DNA of 64,000 nt from Bacilli bacterium (GTDB lineage Bacteria > Bacillota_I > Bacilli_A > RF39 > UBA660): contig JAQVXV010000007.1 of NCBI GenBank assembly GCA_028708945.1, positions 1 to 64,000 on the forward strand, written 5' to 3'. The notes under the pieces were generated by a model that worked only from the letters and a program-made list of their open reading frames with translations, was not told the DNA's origin and did not search any database. Shown here one piece after another: positions 34,623 through 42,015 of the stretch. The translations under genes were made by a program, and so were the position numbers. Every line of letters begins with the position of its first letter. The first letter of the stretch is position 1.

Positions 34623-35771
34623 ATGACAGGAAATATGTTTTCCCAAATTGATTTTGGTCCATTAAAAGAATATATGGAAAATGACGATATAACTGATATT
34701 TCTTATAGTAACAATGGACAAATATGGTTAAAAACATTATCTAAAGGTGTTTATAGAACAGAAAACCCCAAGATTAACAATATATTTATTGAAAAATTAG
34801 CGTTTCAATGTTCTAACGTAATGGGAAAAACATTTAATATGGCTCATCCCTTTCTGGATGCTGAAAGTGCTGAATTGCGCCTTAATTTCGTTCATGATTC
34901 TGTTGCTCAAAATGGAATCGCGGTTGTTATCCGTAAGACACCAGCAAAAATAAGACTTCAAAAAGAAAAAATTATTGAAGAAAATTATATTACTCTAGAT
35001 GTTCATGATTTTTTAGTACAGTGCGTTAAAGGACATTGTAATATTATAGTTTGTGGCGAAACCGGTTCTGGTAAAACAGAATTTGTTAAATATTTAGCGT
35101 CAAAAATCAAAGAAAATGAAAAAATTATAACTATTGAAGATACTCTAGAACTTCACTTGGATAAAATATATCCAACTAGAGATATTGTCACAATGAAGAC
35201 AAATAATATTGCCTCGTATAGTGATGTATTAGTAACATGTATGAGACAGAATCCTAAATGGATATTATTATCCGAAGTTCGTAGTGCTGAAGCAGTAATG
35301 GCTGTTCGTAACTCTATTTCATCAGGACACTACATATTATCGACAATCCATGCTGACAAAGCTTCTTCGATACCTAATCGTATGTATAGTTTGTTAGAAA
35401 CAAATCAAGAAATTGATCAATTCTTAAAATCAATTTATCGATATGTTCAATTAGGAGTATATGTAAGAGGATATCAAGATAAAAATACAGGTAGATTTCA
35501 TCGTGAAATTGCTGAAGTAACGGAGTTTTATGTTACTGAAGAAAATGAAGCAGTATATAATACTATTTATAAAAAGACAAGTACAGGTAACGTGGTAAGA
35601 AAAGAACCTAGTCGATATTTATTAGAATATTTAGAAGGACAAGGTGTAATTTTATCTAAGGATGCAATAGATTTATCACAAAACAAGTCTGAAAATAGTG
35701 AAATATTAAAAGAGTTTAATAACTCACAAGTACCAGTTGAAGATGAGAAGATTGAGACATTAGAAATATAG
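34623..35771 (+). CDS. CpaF/TadA-type secretion ATPase
   Basis: 382 residues. Walker A VCGETGSGKTEFVKYL (~residues 142-157), Asp box ITIEDTLELH (~174), Walker B-like WILLSEVRSAEAVMAV (~216-231) and His box ILSTIHADKASS (~240-251). This is a type II/IV secretion ATPase of the CpaF/TadA/VirB11 group, a hexamer that drives pilus extension or secretion. It is shorter than many CpaF proteins (~450+), lacking much of the N-terminal bundle, and has a 50-residue acidic tail. Strong AAGGAGGAG. TadB/TadC-like genes follow. It could also act as the VirB11-like motor for the T4SS half. Confidence 0.88.
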   Translation: MTGNMFSQIDFGPLKEYMENDDITDISYSNNGQIWLKTLSKGVYRTENPKINNIFIEKLAFQCSNVMGKTFNMAHPFLDAESAELRLNFVHDSVAQNGIAVVIRKTPAKIRLQKEKIIEENYITLDVHDFLVQCVKGHCNIIVCGETGSGKTEFVKYLASKIKENEKIITIEDTLELHLDKIYPTRDIVTMKTNNIASYSDVLVTCMRQNPKWILLSEVRSAEAVMAVRNSISSGHYILSTIHADKASSIPNRMYSLLETNQEIDQFLKSIYRYVQLGVYVRGYQDKNTGRFHREIAEVTEFYVTEENEAVYNTIYKKTSTGNVVRKEPSRYLLEYLEGQGVILSKDAIDLSQNKSENSEILKEFNNSQVPVEDEKIETLEI

Positions 35772-35786
35772 TAAGGAGGATGAAAA

Positions 35787-36692
35787 ATGCCTACAGGAAT
35801 AATTTTTGCAATAATTGCTGGAATACTTTTATTTGTTGTTTTTTATCGTAACGTATCAACTGAAAACACATACAAATTTATAATAAATCAGGTTGGTGGT
35901 TTTTATGATAGATATGCTTCTTATTCATTTAAAATGATAAGACAAAAAGTAAAAGATTTAGGCCAAGAATATACACCAAGACAATATGTTATACAAGTTG
36001 TTTTATTTGCAGGAGTTGCAGGTGTAATATCATATTTTTATTTTTATAATTTGATTATTTCAATAATATATGCTTTTTTAGCAGTAGCAACTATTCCTTA
36101 TCTTACTTATTTAAGATGTAAAAGATTATATAGTGAATATATATTTGAACAAATTCAAGTATATACAACAAATACAATAATGGAATTTGCAACGACACAA
36201 TCGTTTGTAAAAGCTCTAGAAGGTGTTTATGAGTCAGGAGTTTTAGAAGATCCTGTTAAACAAGATGTTCAAGTAATGATCGATATGGCTTATGAAAACG
36301 GGACAATTACTCAATCGTTAGACTATATGAATGCAAAATATGATTATTATATTGTTAAAAACATGCATCAATTATTTTTGCAAATTACTAATGAAGGTTC
36401 TAAAGATTCAAGTGATGCATTAGAAAATATGTCGTTAGACATCGATATGTTGGTTGAAAGTGTTTATAGAGACAGAATGGATCGTGCCACTTTTCATAAG
36501 AAATTCGTACAATTCGGATTCATTTTATATTTAATGGTATTTGGAATCCAAATATTAGTTGGAGTAGAAAAATACATTGAAATGTTAACAGATTGGAAAA
36601 TTCAAGTCTTCTTGCATTTTATCATAGCAGTTAACACATATTTCTTGTTAAATGGCGAAAAATATTATAATGAAGATGTGGGGGCTGAATAA
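35787..36692 (+). CDS. TadB-like inner-membrane pilus platform protein
   Basis: 301 residues. An N-terminal helix (residues ~3-20), a pair of helices near 68-112 and one or two at ~240-285 surround a cytoplasmic helical domain. The domain includes MEFATTQSFVKALEGVYESG and MIDMAYENGTITQSL, resembling the GspF/TadB repeat. With the following gene it would form the membrane platform on which CpaF works. RBS AAGGAGGA; its stop overlaps the next ATG by one base. Confidence 0.75.
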   Translation: MPTGIIFAIIAGILLFVVFYRNVSTENTYKFIINQVGGFYDRYASYSFKMIRQKVKDLGQEYTPRQYVIQVVLFAGVAGVISYFYFYNLIISIIYAFLAVATIPYLTYLRCKRLYSEYIFEQIQVYTTNTIMEFATTQSFVKALEGVYESGVLEDPVKQDVQVMIDMAYENGTITQSLDYMNAKYDYYIVKNMHQLFLQITNEGSKDSSDALENMSLDIDMLVESVYRDRMDRATFHKKFVQFGFILYLMVFGIQILVGVEKYIEMLTDWKIQVFLHFIIAVNTYFLLNGEKYYNEDVGAE

Positions 36693-37480
36693 TGGAAATA
36701 ACATTTTTAATAATAGCCGCTATTATAATTCTTATATTTCAAGTTAATAATAAGATAGATACTAAAAAGTTCATTACAGATACAGAACCATATTTAAGGT
36801 TTTTAATGGAAGATGATTATAAGTTTCTATTGACTATAAGATACGGTGAAGATGTAGATGTAGTAAAATTGTTTAGTAAGAGAGTTCAAACAGGAATAAT
36901 TACGATTTTTGCAGTTTTATTTATCTTTATGAGTCAATATAGTTTTTTAGTATTAATAGGAGCCCTAGCGGCAGGTTTTGTAACATTTAAATTGCAATAT
37001 ACTAAATTAAAAAGCTATTATCGTGTAAATTTATATAAAATAAACTTAATGTTACCGCATTTTTTAAAAAGTCTTGAAATATTAATTCAACATTATACTG
37101 TTCCGGTTGCGTTATCAAGATCAATTGATACCGCACCAGAGATATTTAGACCCGGTCTAAGAAGATTAGTATCACGTATTGATTCTGGAGATTCAACTGT
37201 AGAACCATATATGGAATTTGCAAAGGAATACCCGGTAAGAGATTCAATGCGTATGATGAGATTGTTATATAGATTAGGAATCGGATCGCAAGAAAACAAA
37301 CACGAACAAATCGTAATGTTTTCTAAAAATGTTTCTACTTTACAAAATAAAGCTAGAGAGCAAAGGTATTCTGACAGATTGGATCGAATGGAAAGGCAAA
37401 CAATGATCATGTTAGCATCTACTGGTGGTGGGATAATAGTATTATTACTTATTTCGATGCTTACAATCATGGGAATATAG
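36692..37480 (+). CDS. TadC-like inner-membrane pilus platform protein
   Basis: 262 residues, with helices at ~2-15, 65-105 and a C-terminal one (MIMLASTGGGIIVLLLISML). The GspF-type cytoplasmic core has LPHFLKSLEILIQHYTVPVALSRS and PFAKEYP-like VEPYMEFAKEYPVRDSMRMM. It is the partner of the TadB-like protein; overlap TAATG means coupled translation. Last gene before the internal promoter for the pilin gene. Confidence 0.75.
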   Translation: MEITFLIIAAIIILIFQVNNKIDTKKFITDTEPYLRFLMEDDYKFLLTIRYGEDVDVVKLFSKRVQTGIITIFAVLFIFMSQYSFLVLIGALAAGFVTFKLQYTKLKSYYRVNLYKINLMLPHFLKSLEILIQHYTVPVALSRSIDTAPEIFRPGLRRLVSRIDSGDSTVEPYMEFAKEYPVRDSMRMMRLLYRLGIGSQENKHEQIVMFSKNVSTLQNKAREQRYSDRLDRMERQTMIMLASTGGGIIVLLLISMLTIMGI

Positions 37481-37499
37481 TAAACACGATATTTAAAAC

Positions 37500-37529
37500 T
37501 TGAATGAGACAATTTTTATGTGATATAAT
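37500..37529 (+). promoter_or_regulatory. Internal promoter for the Flp-like pilin gene
   Basis: TTGAAT (37500-37505), 18-nt spacer, TGTGA-TATAAT (TATAAT 37524-37529, extended -10). AGGTGGTGAT precedes the ATG at 37553. It is the best promoter inside the locus. Confidence 0.7.
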
Positions 37530-37552
37530 AAAAATGATGAGGTGGTGATAAA

Positions 37553-37783
37553 ATGAAAGAAGCAGCTGGTGAAGCAAATTTAACAGTTATAGCGATCGTT
37601 TTAATAGCAATCGTTGCTGCTATTGCCACTCCACTTATTACAAATATGATGGCAACAACTGGTAAAAAATCTTGTTGTTCACAAGCCGGTGGTGAGTGGA
37701 GAAACGGAAGATGTAATCAAACAACATCAGGAACGTATGATGCAAGTACATATAACGACTGTATTGGTGATTTAGAAAATTAA
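37553..37783 (+). CDS. Small Flp-like major pilin candidate (pilin-like 2)
   Basis: 76 residues. A short polar leader MKEAAGEANL is followed by a 20-residue helix (TVIAIVLIAIVAAIATPLITNMM) and a small tail with four Cys (SCCSQAGG...GRCNQ...NDCIG), likely two disulfides. Size and layout fit an Flp/Tad-type pilin, possibly cut after Gly6 to expose Glu7, though the classic Flp site is not exact. It has its own promoter and a hairpin just after its stop, which would let it be made in excess. Confidence 0.7.
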   Translation: MKEAAGEANLTVIAIVLIAIVAAIATPLITNMMATTGKKSCCSQAGGEWRNGRCNQTTSGTYDASTYNDCIGDLEN

Positions 37784-37808
37784 AATCTATTCTTTGGAAT
37801 AGGTTTTC
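37784..37808 (+). terminator. Hairpin after the pilin gene (partial terminator or mRNA stabiliser)
   Basis: AATCTATTC (37784-37792), loop TTTG, GAATAGGTT (37797-37805): a 9-bp stem with one G-T pair, followed by only a few T's. It is probably a leaky terminator or 3'-end stabiliser. Confidence 0.55.
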
Positions 37809-37830
37809 TATCTATTGACGAGGTGTTAAA

Positions 37831-38259
37831 ATGAGGGAAAGTGTTGGTAATGTAATGTTGTATAATGTTATAATAATTTTTATTGTTATTATATTTGCTT
37901 TTTTAGGTGCAATAATAAGTTACTATCGTGCTTACAAAGTCAATAGTAGTATCATTGTGATATTAGAAAAATATGAAGGATATACTCCTAATGCAACCGC
38001 AGAAATTAATCTTCTTGTTAGAAATATTGGATATAATGTTACTAAAGGTAATAGATGTGCAGTTAATCAAGGAGAAGGTGTTTTGGTTAACGATAACAAT
38101 CAAGGATATTGTATATATCGATATGAAAAAGATTTTTCTGAATATCACGATACATATGGTGTTATGACGTATATTTCCTGGGAATTTCCGCTTATAGGAC
38201 AATTAGTCAAAATACCGATATTTTCAAAAACAGATAATATATATAGGTTTAGGGAGTGA
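37831..38259 (+). CDS. Pseudopilin-like protein (pilin-like 3)
   Basis: 142 residues. MRESVGN leader, one long helix (VMLYNVIIIFIVIIFAFLGAIISYY), then a domain with a Cys pair (NRCAV...GYCIYRY) and a C-terminal PLIGQLVKIPIFSKT stretch. It is clearly paralogous to the next protein (ILEKYEGYT vs IIEKHEGFT; ISWEFPLIGQLVKIP vs MTYNFPIIQSLIQIP). A minor pilin or tip component is likely. RBS GAGGTG. Confidence 0.7.
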   Translation: MRESVGNVMLYNVIIIFIVIIFAFLGAIISYYRAYKVNSSIIVILEKYEGYTPNATAEINLLVRNIGYNVTKGNRCAVNQGEGVLVNDNNQGYCIYRYEKDFSEYHDTYGVMTYISWEFPLIGQLVKIPIFSKTDNIYRFRE

Positions 38260-38263
38260 TGCA

Positions 38264-38680
38264 GTGAAGGAATCAATAGGAACAACTTTTGTTATTAATA
38301 TTATATTGGTTTTTCTTGCAGTTATAGGCTTCTTAATGATAGGTTTTTTTGGATATTCAAGAGCTTTTAAAACAAAAAATAAAGTAATTGATATTATTGA
38401 AAAACATGAAGGGTTCACAAATGCTGCTAAAATAGAGATTGATGCTTATTATAAAACAATCGGATATGCAACAAATAGAGCTGGCAAAAGATGTAATAAT
38501 AAAGCTAAAGCAAGCGAAACCTATTCAGGGACAAATTACGCTTATTGTGTATATCAATATACTACTGGAAGAGGATATTATTATTCTGTTACGGTTTATA
38601 TGACCTATAATTTTCCAATAATTCAGTCTTTAATTCAAATACCTGTCGAAGGTGAAACAAAAATCATATACGAACTATAA
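38264..38680 (+). CDS. Pseudopilin-like protein (pilin-like 4), GTG start
   Basis: 138 residues. It starts with GTG at 38264; AGGGAG at 38251-38256 overlaps the upstream stop. Leader MKESIG, helix TFVINIILVFLAVIGFLMIGFFGY, then the same domain type as pilin-like 3 with one Cys pair. Pairwise similarity to its neighbour indicates a tandem duplication followed by divergence. Confidence 0.7.
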   Translation: MKESIGTTFVINIILVFLAVIGFLMIGFFGYSRAFKTKNKVIDIIEKHEGFTNAAKIEIDAYYKTIGYATNRAGKRCNNKAKASETYSGTNYAYCVYQYTTGRGYYYSVTVYMTYNFPIIQSLIQIPVEGETKIIYEL

Positions 38681-38692
38681 GGAGGTAATTTA

Positions 38693-39721
38693 ATGAATGT
38701 TATAATTGCAAATAAATATCAGGCGATGTTAACTGGCCTTGAAATTGAAGTAATGAAGACAAAGTATGGTGAATTTGATGTCGATGAAATTATTTCCAAT
38801 TTTCAAAACTTCTTTTTTCAACGTATGATTTTAGATTTAACCGCTATTAAAAATTATACTGATATAAAAAATTTACAAAAATTATCAATGGCTTTGGATA
38901 TGGATAAAGTTATTTTGCTCCTTGATGATACAGTAGAAAATACTTCGAGCGAATATTTAACAAAACTTATTTCAATGGGAATCTATAACTTTACAACTAA
39001 TATGGAAGGATTAATGTATCTATATAACAATCCTAATTCATATCGTGATGTAGCACATATTCAACAATTAGAACCAGTGGTAGTAGAAAGCGAAACAGAA
39101 ACTACTAAAAAAGTAATCAAAAAATCTGAAACAAAAGAATCGTTTCAACCCAAAGTAGAAACAAGGGTTTTAGGAATAAAAAACGCTACTCAACATGCTG
39201 GGGCAACTACTTTAGCATATATGATGAAAAAAGAATTATCTAAAAATTATTCAGTTATAGCTGTTGAATTAGATAAAAGAGATTTTGCTTTCTTTAGAGA
39301 TAACGAATTAAAAAGTATTGCAAGTAATGAAATAGGTAATTTTATAAATATGTATAAAGATGTTGAAATAATTATAATTGATGTTAATGATTCAATTTCA
39401 GCAGATCCATTTATTGGTGAATATATATATTTAATAGAACCATCTATTATCAAACTAAATAGATTAATGCTCGTTAATCCAACTTTGTTACAGAGAATTT
39501 CTAAAGAAAAAGTCATTTTGAACCAAAGTTTATTAGCCTCAAAAGATGTTTTAGAGTTTGAATATGAATCAAAATTAAAGGTACTATATAATTTGCCACC
39601 TTTAAATGATAGAGATAAAGAATCGTTTGCAATGAACCAATTTCTATTTTCTTTAGGGTTTCATAGACAAGATCCTAGTGAAGAAAAAAGCAAAAAAAGC
39701 AAGATACTTGGTATATTTTGA
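38693..39721 (+). CDS. TadZ/CpaE-like protein with degenerate P-loop
   Basis: 342 residues. A receiver-like N-terminal domain (~1-115) and a linker with many Glu/Lys/Thr precede a MinD-like domain. There the P-loop reads KNATQHAGATTLAYMM (~residues 163-178): GxTT without the Lys expected in GKGGVGKTT. IIIIDVNDSISADPF stands for Walker B. TadZ/CpaE proteins set the polar site of Tad pilus assembly and often have atypical ATPase motifs. RBS AAGGAGGT. It is the last gene of the pilus-like half, ending before a new promoter. Confidence 0.7.
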   Translation: MNVIIANKYQAMLTGLEIEVMKTKYGEFDVDEIISNFQNFFFQRMILDLTAIKNYTDIKNLQKLSMALDMDKVILLLDDTVENTSSEYLTKLISMGIYNFTTNMEGLMYLYNNPNSYRDVAHIQQLEPVVVESETETTKKVIKKSETKESFQPKVETRVLGIKNATQHAGATTLAYMMKKELSKNYSVIAVELDKRDFAFFRDNELKSIASNEIGNFINMYKDVEIIIIDVNDSISADPFIGEYIYLIEPSIIKLNRLMLVNPTLLQRISKEKVILNQSLLASKDVLEFEYESKLKVLYNLPPLNDRDKESFAMNQFLFSLGFHRQDPSEEKSKKSKILGIF

Positions 39722-39741
39722 CAAATAAGTGTAAAAAGGTA

Positions 39742-39770
39742 TTGCAAAATCAAAAAAAATAAGGTAATAT
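39742..39770 (+). promoter_or_regulatory. Internal promoter before the first VirB2-like gene
   Basis: TTGCAA (39742-39747), 17-nt spacer, TAATAT (39765-39770). AAGGAGGAA precedes the ATG at 39798. Confidence 0.6.
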
Positions 39771-39797
39771 ATAATTAGATTTAAGGAGGAAGAAAAT

Positions 39798-40145
39798 ATG
39801 TTAGATTTAGTGAATAGTTTAGTAACTTGTACATTAGGTGGGAGTAATACAATTACTGTAGATGACAAAATCCCTAATTTAGTTGCGACAGTTATTTCGG
39901 TAATTCAATTTGCTGTTCCAGTTTTACTTATAATTTGGGGAATGCTTGATTTAGGTAAAGCAGTTATGGCACAAAAAGAAGATGAAATTAAAAAAGGACA
40001 ACAAACATTTGTTAAACGTTTAATCGCAGCAGCACTAGTATTCTTTGTAGTTGTTGTAGTTAAATTAGTTGTAGGTATGGTTGGTGGTACTGATGTTGCG
40101 ACTGGTGCTGGATCATGCTTTGATATCTTTGTAAATGGTGTTTAA
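39798..40145 (+). CDS. VirB2-like small membrane protein 1 (T4SS pilin candidate)
   Basis: 115 residues, two hydrophobic helices (LVATVISVIQFAVPVLLIIWGMLDLG and LIAAALVFFVVVVVKLVVGMV) joined by a charged loop QKEDEIKKGQQTFVKR. A Cys is found near each end. This two-helix hairpin with a cytoplasmic basic loop is the VirB2/TrbC pilin topology of conjugation systems. There is no obvious signal peptide. A promoter before it and a strong terminator after it make it a one-gene, probably abundant transcript. It is related in layout to the protein at 41554. Confidence 0.7.
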   Translation: MLDLVNSLVTCTLGGSNTITVDDKIPNLVATVISVIQFAVPVLLIIWGMLDLGKAVMAQKEDEIKKGQQTFVKRLIAAALVFFVVVVVKLVVGMVGGTDVATGAGSCFDIFVNGV

Positions 40146-40150
40146 TAATA

Positions 40151-40180
40151 AAAAGGAGCGTATCAACAAGCTCTTTTTTT
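40151..40180 (+). terminator. Terminator after VirB2-like 1
   Basis: AAAGGAGC (40152-40159) pairs with GCTCTTTT (from 40170) around a ~10-nt loop, followed by more T's. Confidence 0.75.
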
Positions 40181-40220
40181 GTGTAAAGATAACACTTAAT
40201 AAAAGACAGGAGGGTATAAA

Positions 40221-41459
40221 ATGAGTGTAAAAAATTATTTAGATGAAAACAAAGAAAAAGTAGCAGAAAAGAATACGAAGGTAGGTAAATTAAAATTAAA
40301 TAAAAAAATTATGACAGGAATTGCCGCTGTTCTTATAACAACAACAATTGCAATTGGAATCAGTGGATGTGGTAATAAAGAAAAAAACAACCCAGACCCA
40401 ACACCAAGTGGTATTGTTCAACCGGGAGAAGATAAGCAAAATCAATCACCAACGCCATATTATGATTCATTATATGATAATAGTCTATATTTTAAGGAAA
40501 ACCAGGGCGAAAATGTTGTTGGTAAATTTTCTGATTGGGCTGCAAAATCATATGGTTTTGAGTTAACCGAAGAAGGAAAAAACATATTAAGAGAACAATT
40601 AGCAAAATATTTATATACAGAAACAACATTAAGGAAGGCAAAAGCAGAGGTTATTGGTGTTTTAAAGAACCATACTGTTGCTGAAAACGCATTTAATGAA
40701 GTTGATTATGAATTTTTAACACAATATGTCGATTTGTTAAAGAAGAATAATGAAAATGTTGAAAACTATAGTATTGATGAGAAAAAACTTGAATCGGTGT
40801 TAGCCAAATTTATATCTGGTGAGTATACTGAAGAAAAAGATTTAGAAAAACTTAAAGAAGTTGTTGGTGCTAATGTTTTATTATCCGAATTAAAAAACAA
40901 TAAATTTGGTTATAATGAAAAATACGCGAAAATGGATTTATATGCTAATGAAATTATGAGAGAAATAACATCTCCGTACTATAAAACAGTATACTATGGT
41001 ATAGAAGATGGACAAACTGTTTTAAAAACGGATGCAGATGGATATATTGAAAACAAATATGGAACAAAAGAATTAACACTTGAACAAATGAATATTGATT
41101 TAAAGAATCTTGCAACTGAAGAAGAATTAAACGTAATCTTTAATTTTGAAAAAAATAGTTTATCGTACGAGAAAGTATTAAATGATGTTTTTCTTTTTAA
41201 TGTTCAAAAGCTTTATACTTTTGGAAATAATTATGGTTCTCATGGTAGTAATTTCTTTGTTGCTTTTAAGGAAGTTGATGATTATCAAATCTATAAAAAC
41301 AATAGCAATGTAAAAATTAAAAAAACTGATTTTGATGCTTTAGCTGAAGAGTGGATTTTGAGAATCGATGAAGAAATAATAAAATCTAAATTAAAATATG
41401 GTGAATATACTGTTGAAGGATTAAAAAAAATAGAAAGTCCTAAAATTTTACAAAGATAG
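40221..41459 (+). CDS. Lipoprotein-like protein of the T4SS half
   Basis: 412 residues. A basic 30-residue cytoplasmic start is followed by a hydrophobic segment ending IGISGC (~residues 31-53), which fits a lipobox, so Cys ~53 may be lipidated. The long N-region is unusual, and a simple membrane anchor is the alternative. The outside part has a Pro-rich spacer (NPDPTPSG) and a ~340-residue helical, charged domain with no family match. RBS AGGAGGG. It lies between terminators, so it probably has its own weak promoter. Confidence 0.6.
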   Translation: MSVKNYLDENKEKVAEKNTKVGKLKLNKKIMTGIAAVLITTTIAIGISGCGNKEKNNPDPTPSGIVQPGEDKQNQSPTPYYDSLYDNSLYFKENQGENVVGKFSDWAAKSYGFELTEEGKNILREQLAKYLYTETTLRKAKAEVIGVLKNHTVAENAFNEVDYEFLTQYVDLLKKNNENVENYSIDEKKLESVLAKFISGEYTEEKDLEKLKEVVGANVLLSELKNNKFGYNEKYAKMDLYANEIMREITSPYYKTVYYGIEDGQTVLKTDADGYIENKYGTKELTLEQMNIDLKNLATEEELNVIFNFEKNSLSYEKVLNDVFLFNVQKLYTFGNNYGSHGSNFFVAFKEVDDYQIYKNNSNVKIKKTDFDALAEEWILRIDEEIIKSKLKYGEYTVEGLKKIESPKILQR

Positions 41460-41468
41460 AGTAAAATG

Positions 41469-41500
41469 AACAATAATAAATGAATTTATTATTGTTTTTT
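41469..41500 (+). terminator. Terminator, 12-bp perfect stem
   Basis: AACAATAATAAA (41469-41480), loop TGAA, TTTATTATTGTT (41485-41496), then T's. Confidence 0.85.
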
Positions 41501-41511
41501 ATATTGTATTT

Positions 41512-41521
41512 ATGCTATACT
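41512..41521 (+). promoter_or_regulatory. Extended -10 promoter of the T4SS core operon
   Basis: ATGCTATACT with TATACT at 41516-41521. GAGGTG precedes the ATG at 41554. The genes from here to 52538 have no further terminator. Confidence 0.6.
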
Positions 41522-41553
41522 ATAGATAGTAAAATTATATTAGAGGTGAAAAA

Positions 41554-42012
41554 ATGCAAAAAAAAGTTTTATTTATTATTTGCTTATTTGCTATGATGTT
41601 TTTATTTAATACAGGAAAGGTAAATGCAATTAGTTTAGAAAATTTTTCTGATAATTTAGCAATCGAAACAATAGATGTTTCAAACTACTTTAATGTTTTA
41701 GCAGCACCTGAGAATTGTGCAAATTATATTACAACAGACTTAGCTGAAGAAATAGGTACTATTGTAATGTTGTTACAACTTGCAGCTATAGTAATTACTG
41801 TTATATTGGGAATTACAGAATTTGCTAAAGCAACTATTAGTGAGGATGCAGACTTGAAAAAAGGTGCTAGTAAACGTTTCATAAGAAGAATATTTATTAT
41901 GGTTTTAATTTTATTAGTGCCAGCAATAATACGATTCATATTATTTAATTTTAACATTGTTACAACAGATCCTTTATGTAATGTAGTAATGGCAATGGCA
42001 AAGGGGGTATAA
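41554..42012 (+). CDS. VirB2-like small membrane protein 2, with signal peptide
   Basis: 152 residues. Signal peptide 1-26 (cleavage near KVNA). A short outside stretch with one Cys is followed by two hydrophobic helices (IGTIVMLLQLAAIVITVILGITEF and IFIMVLILLVPAIIRFILF) joined by SEDADLKKGASKRFIRR. It has the same hairpin layout as VirB2-like 1, including the KKG.....KR loop. Signal peptide plus two helices is the classic VirB2/TrbC pilin precursor form. The VirB6-like gene starts 3 bp after it. Confidence 0.72.
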   Translation: MQKKVLFIICLFAMMFLFNTGKVNAISLENFSDNLAIETIDVSNYFNVLAAPENCANYITTDLAEEIGTIVMLLQLAAIVITVILGITEFAKATISEDADLKKGASKRFIRRIFIMVLILLVPAIIRFILFNFNIVTTDPLCNVVMAMAKGV

Positions 42013-42015
42013 TTA

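Noticed and set aside
37093..37512. 139-codon antisense frame over the TadC-like gene
   Set aside because: No ribosome site and no motif; the sense gene overlaps its neighbour by TAATG and belongs to the operon.
34623..38680. Competence (ComG) pseudopilus instead of Tad
   Set aside because: CpaB-like and TadZ-like neighbours, two separate TadB/C-type proteins and the absence of G/FTLxE pilins argue against ComG.
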